DNA of 64,000 bases from CAYJLF01 sp964371055 (GTDB lineage: Bacteria > Eisenbacteria > RBG-16-71-46 > CAIMUX01). This document shows, piece after piece, positions 60,846 through 64,000 of this stretch. Every line of letters begins with the position of its first letter. The first letter of the stretch is position 1. The stretch is taken from the NCBI GenBank assembly GCA_964371055.1, contig CAYJLF010000017.1, positions 1 to 64,000 on the forward strand. Reading direction: 5' to 3'. A program made the position numbers and the translations under genes. A model generated the notes under the pieces. The model ran no database searches and was not told the DNA's origin. It was given only the letters and a program-made list of their open reading frames with translations.

Positions 60846-62066
60846 CTACCTCACCGACACCATCCTCATCGTCTTCAGTTGCTGGTCTCCGACGTGCAGG
60901 CTGCAGTAGTAGATGCCGCCGGCGGGCCGGTTCTCGCCGACCACATCAAGCTCAACAGAGTGGGTCCCGGCCGCGAGAGACGCATTGACCAGGCTCCGTA
61001 CCTCCCGACCGAGAACATCGTAGACCTTGAGGGCCACAAATCCGGACGACGGTGTGGAGTATGTGATCGTCGTCGCGGGACCAAACGGATTCGGCGCGTT
61101 GCGCAGAATCGTCCGTTCTCCCGTCGGCTCGCCGGGGTCCTTCACGTCTGATTGCTCGGGGTGGAAGACGGCCCGGGCATCGACCCACCAGATCTCCGTC
61201 TGGGTGCCGGTGACAAAGGCTCTCCGGCGGTTGAAGAACAAGTATTTCCCGTCCGGCGAGATGAACGGGCCGTCTTCGATCTGCTCGGAATTGATCGGGA
61301 AACCGAGGTTTCTTGGTTCGGTCCAGACGCCGTTTTCGTTGTAGCTGATGTAGAGATCGGCCTGGCCTAATCCGCCCGGCCGGTCTGACTCGAAGAGGAG
61401 ATAGCTTTCGTCGCGGGCGATGCAGGCAGAGCCGTCACTTTGCGCGCTGTTGAAGGGGGCTCCCAGGTTCTCGACGGTGATCTCTCCACTGGGCATCGCG
61501 ACGGTACGATAGTTGTCCCCTCCCCCGAGACCACCCGCGCGATCTGAGCTGAAGTAGAGAGTGCCGTTTTCGGTGAGCGATGATCCCCATTCATTGGATC
61601 CGGAGTAGATCGGCGCATCCAGGGCCAGAGGGGCGCTCCAGCCAGTGCCGTCTCGGGAGGAGCGCCAGATCCTGGTCGGAGGATAGCTGGGACGGGAGGA
61701 GACGAAGTAGATCTCATTGCCGTCGGCAGCATAGAAGGGAAAGAAACCGTCGCCGGTTCCTTGGAACGGGGCGGGGACGGGGTCAGTCCACGCGCTGTCA
61801 CTCCCCACTTTCGTATACCAGAGGTTCATGTTGTTCCAGGTGGAGTTCGTGGTTCCAAAAACGCATTCATCCAGGCTTGGCGAGAACGTCAAGCACCACT
61901 CGAACCGGCCGGGCAGTGAGACGATGCCCGGGGCAAAGACCACCGGCATGAAACCGGGGGGATCCTGACCGAAGTAGTGCCCGCCCGGAATCACCTGCGC
62001 TTCGCCGACGCCAACCCGGACCACCAAAACCAGGATGGCGGCGACGAGACTTGAGAACCTCTTCAT
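60846..62066 (-). CDS. Secreted PD40-like beta-propeller protein with C-terminal sorting domain
   Basis: This 406-residue protein has a signal peptide (KRFSSLVAAILVLVVRVGV). Residues about 30-310 are WD40/PD40-like (TolB-style) repeats with FYAADGNEIYFVSSRPS, GTLYFSSDRAGGLGGGDNY and PDGKYLFFNRR. The last 85 residues (NPFGPATTITYSTPSSG to AGGIYYCSLHVG) form a FlgD/Por-like domain. ATG 62066 has AAGGAGGT upstream. It is closely related to the flanking copy at 62149-63372 and to the pseudogene at 60232, so it is one member of a tandem family. The ligand or function is unknown. Confidence 0.88.
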   Translation of the reverse strand: MKRFSSLVAAILVLVVRVGVGEAQVIPGGHYFGQDPPGFMPVVFAPGIVSLPGRFEWCLTFSPSLDECVFGTTNSTWNNMNLWYTKVGSDSAWTDPVPAPFQGTGDGFFPFYAADGNEIYFVSSRPSYPPTRIWRSSRDGTGWSAPLALDAPIYSGSNEWGSSLTENGTLYFSSDRAGGLGGGDNYRTVAMPSGEITVENLGAPFNSAQSDGSACIARDESYLLFESDRPGGLGQADLYISYNENGVWTEPRNLGFPINSEQIEDGPFISPDGKYLFFNRRRAFVTGTQTEIWWVDARAVFHPEQSDVKDPGEPTGERTILRNAPNPFGPATTITYSTPSSGFVALKVYDVLGREVRSLVNASLAAGTHSVELDVVGENRPAGGIYYCSLHVGDQQLKTMRMVSVR

Positions 62067-62148
62067 TGTAGTACCTCCTTGAAACCTGAAAGACTCCGAG
62101 ACCACCCGCGGGAACGAGACGAATCGAGCCCCGCCGCGCCCTCGACCT

Positions 62149-63372
62149 CTACCTCAACGACACCATCTTCGTCGTCTTCAGTCTCTCCTTGCCGACAAGC
62201 AAGCTGTAATAGTAGATACCGTCGGCGAGACCCCCGCTGCGCGGCGCGTAGAACTCGACGGAGTGCGTTCCAGCCGCCAGAGACTTGTTAACCAGGCTCC
62301 GCACCTCCCGACCCAGGACGTCGTATACCTTGATGGCGACAAAGCCGGTTGCAGGCGTGGAGTATGTAATCGTCGTCGAGGGGCCAAAGGGATTCGGTTC
62401 GTTGCGCAGGATCGTCCGTTCCCCCGTCGGCTCGCCGGGGTCCTTCACGTCTGATTGCTCGGGGTGAAAGACGGCCCGGGCATCGACCCACCAGATCTCC
62501 GTCTGGGTGCCGGTGACATAGGCGCTCCGGCGGTTGAAGAAGAGGTATTTCCCGTCCGGCGAAATCGAGGCCCCGTCGTCGAACCCCGAGGTATTGATGA
62601 CCGGGCCGAGATTCGTTGGTGCGGTCCAGACGCCGTTCTCGTTGTAGGTGATGTAGAGGTCGGAATGCCCGTACCCGCCCGGCCGCTGTGACTCGAAGAT
62701 GAGATAGCTGCCGTCGCGCGCGACGCAGGGGGACCCTTCAGGCTGCGGGCTGTTGACAATGGCTCCCAGGTTCTCCACCGTGACCTCTCCGCCCGGCAAC
62801 GTGACGGTGCGATAGATGTCCCCGCCTCCAAGGCCACCCGGTCGGGTCGAACTGAAGTACAGAGCTCCATCGTCGGTCAGCGTCCCTCCCCATTCATGGG
62901 CCGAGGAGTTGATGGGCGCATCCAGGACAAGGGGCTCACTCCAGCCGGCGCCCTGCCGTGATGACCGCCACATGTTGATCGGAGGAGGGTCGCTTGGACG
63001 GGAGGAGACGAAGTAGATCTCGTTACCGTCGGCTGCATAGGCCGGGAAGAAACCGTCGCCATTTCCCTGGAACGGGGCCGGGGTGGGGTCGGTCCAGGTG
63101 CTGTCGCTACTCATCTTCGTATACCACAGGTTGAAGACGCCCCAAGTCGAGTTGGTGACGCCGAAGACGCACTCATCCAGGTTCGGGGAGAAGACCAGGC
63201 AGTACTCGTACCGGGTGGGCTGCGAAACAATGCCCGGGGCAAAGACCACCGGCGAGAAGCCGGGGGGATCCTGACCGAAGTACTGCCCACCCGGGATGTC
63301 CTGCCCCAGGCAGACGCTGACAAAGACCATTAAGACCAGGACAACGGTGACCAGACCCAAGAACCATTTCAT
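62149..63372 (-). CDS. Secreted PD40-like beta-propeller protein with C-terminal sorting domain, paralogue
   Basis: This 407-residue paralogue has the same order of elements: signal peptide (KWFLGLVTVVLVLMVFVSVC), DIPGGQYFGQDPPGFSPVVF, PD40-like blades (AADGNEIYFVSSRPSDPP, GALYFSSTRPGGLGGGDIY, SPDGKYLFFNRRSAY) and the C-terminal NPFGPSTTITYSTPATG to DGIYYYSLLVG domain. ATG 63372 has GGAGGT upstream. It is the first gene of the tandem array, with 82 bases separating it from the second. By eye, divergence between the two is greater in the blades than in the tail. Confidence 0.88.
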   Translation of the reverse strand: MKWFLGLVTVVLVLMVFVSVCLGQDIPGGQYFGQDPPGFSPVVFAPGIVSQPTRYEYCLVFSPNLDECVFGVTNSTWGVFNLWYTKMSSDSTWTDPTPAPFQGNGDGFFPAYAADGNEIYFVSSRPSDPPPINMWRSSRQGAGWSEPLVLDAPINSSAHEWGGTLTDDGALYFSSTRPGGLGGGDIYRTVTLPGGEVTVENLGAIVNSPQPEGSPCVARDGSYLIFESQRPGGYGHSDLYITYNENGVWTAPTNLGPVINTSGFDDGASISPDGKYLFFNRRSAYVTGTQTEIWWVDARAVFHPEQSDVKDPGEPTGERTILRNEPNPFGPSTTITYSTPATGFVAIKVYDVLGREVRSLVNKSLAAGTHSVEFYAPRSGGLADGIYYYSLLVGKERLKTTKMVSLR

Positions 63373-63758
63373 TGTGGTACCTCCAGGAGAGCGCCTTAGA
63401 CTTGCCGCGGGAATGAGGTGGCCGAGACCCGCCGATTCCGCGCGGCCTGCGAAATCACATCGCCATCGTAGGGAGTGCCGTTTGCGGAAGCCTGCAGACG
63501 AGCTAAGGGAATCCTAATGAAGCCCCAATTTCCTGCCGGCCGCACGGATAGGGTGGGGGAGCGTCGCGACCTGTGGGTCCATGGTGGGAAGGGCAAACCA
63601 TTCTCTGGGTTCGGTTTTCCTTCCGGACCACCGCCGAGAGGCCCCCTGGAGGCTGGCGTGATAGCCGAAGCGGACCTTCCCGCTTGCGAGGGGAAGCGGT
63701 GCCGGTACAATCGAGGTGCTGCGGGAGGAGGGGGAGGAAGCCGGGTGACGAGGGAAGT
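63373..63758. other. Divergent intergenic region, no gene recognised
   Basis: About 390 bases between the tandem secreted-protein array and the regulator at the window edge. A 95-codon plus-strand frame crosses it, but it has no ribosome binding site and no recognisable motif. Promoters for both directions must be here; none is convincing by eye. Confidence 0.4.
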
Positions 63759-64000
63759 ATGACGGAGAAGGGGCGATCCGACCTCCCGAACCCGGCGTGC
63801 CCGCAGCCGTTCCGCATCGAGGATTGCCTGGTCCTGCCCGCCTTGAATCGTATCGTGTGCGGCCAGGAGACGCACCAGATCGAGCCCCGGGTCATGCAGG
63901 TTCTGGTTTGCCTCGCCTCCCGGCCGAACGAGGTTTTCTCCCGCCAGACACTCTTCGACGCGGTATGGGCCGACTCCGTGGTCTGCGAAGAGGCGCTGAC
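63759..64000 (+). CDS. CadC-like winged-helix regulator, N-terminal part (cut by window edge)
   Basis: Eighty codons from ATG 63759 (AGGGAAG upstream) encode an OmpR/PhoB-type winged helix: a beta start FRIEDCLVLPALNRI, then IEPRVMQVLVCLASRPNEVF and SRQTLFDAVWADSVVCEEAL. The DNA-binding domain at the very N-terminus, without a receiver, matches CadC/ToxR-like regulators that often carry TPR or PD40 sensor domains C-terminally. The rest lies beyond the window. It faces away from the tandem PD40-type genes and could regulate them. Confidence 0.8.
   Translation, partial: MTEKGRSDLPNPACPQPFRIEDCLVLPALNRIVCGQETHQIEPRVMQVLVCLASRPNEVFSRQTLFDAVWADSVVCEEAL

Noticed and set aside
63475..63762. A 95-codon plus-strand frame before the CadC-like gene
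   Set aside because: It has no ribosome binding site or motif, overlaps the regulator start and has a composition no different from noncoding flanks.

Overview
The window is a high-GC (by eye about two thirds G+C) piece of a bacterial chromosome. It encodes an aerobic respiratory chain built on alternative complex III plus an A2-type caa3-like oxidase, a hydrogenase-4-like membrane complex, a surface-polysaccharide locus, and many secreted beta-rich proteins (fibronectin III, FG-GAP, PD40-like) ending in FlgD/Por-like carboxy-terminal domains. That mixture is typical of uncultured FCB-related lineages such as Eisenbacteria or Krumholzibacteria. This placement is an inference from gene content; there is no rRNA or other marker in the window.

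Layout. (a) 1-1.67 kb: a 280-base MITE-like inverted-repeat element, a fibronectin-type lipoprotein and a clear terminator. (b) 1.67-9.77 kb: a tightly coupled operon with an HTH-EIIA(Ntr) regulator followed by HyfB, HyfC, HyfE, HyfF, a NuoCD/HyfG-like protein lacking the [NiFe] cysteines, and a ferredoxin-NuoB fusion. This resembles the 'energy-converting hydrogenase related' (Ehr) complexes. (c) 10.0-15.1 kb: a TonB-dependent receptor, then on the minus strand a TlpA-type lipoprotein, a 35-residue lysine-rich protein and an archease. (d) 15.3-20.0 kb: a giant multi-fibronectin secreted protein. (e) 20.0-35.2 kb: a polysaccharide locus (CapA-like, CapK-like, heparinase-like, epimerase, a glycosyltransferase/phosphoglycosyltransferase fusion, deacetylase, three more glycosyltransferases, methyltransferase) with an embedded PabB-PabC fusion. 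(f) 35.4-36.0 kb: a cysteine-rich secreted protein. (g) 36.3-50.4 kb: actABCDEF, a small membrane protein, sco, coxBACD and a second subunit-III-like gene, all on the plus strand, with a sigma70-like promoter in front of actA. (h) 50.8-53.6 kb: alcohol dehydrogenase, heme oxygenase and two small membrane proteins. (i) 53.7-60.8 kb: a decay zone with an intact 1.37-kb IS that abuts a truncated M16 peptidase, a broken second copy of that IS, IS91-like and EamA remnants, and two copies of a roughly 290-base dispersed repeat, interleaved with two intact secreted-protein genes. (j) 60.2-63.4 kb: a tandem triplicated PD40/FlgD-type secreted protein whose last copy is a pseudogene. (k) 63.76 kb to the edge: the start of a CadC-like winged-helix regulator.

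Functional picture. ActABCDEF would oxidise quinol and pass electrons through ActE or the CoxB cytochrome c domain to CoxA, with the Sco protein loading copper. The Ehr-like complex probably couples an unknown redox reaction to ion pumping. The polysaccharide locus starts a glycan on a lipid carrier (the PGT fusion), extends it (GT4 enzymes) and trims or modifies it. Genes from about 20.07 to 29.89 kb mostly overlap by 4-8 bases and look translationally coupled. The region from 53.7 kb on is where rearrangement has occurred.
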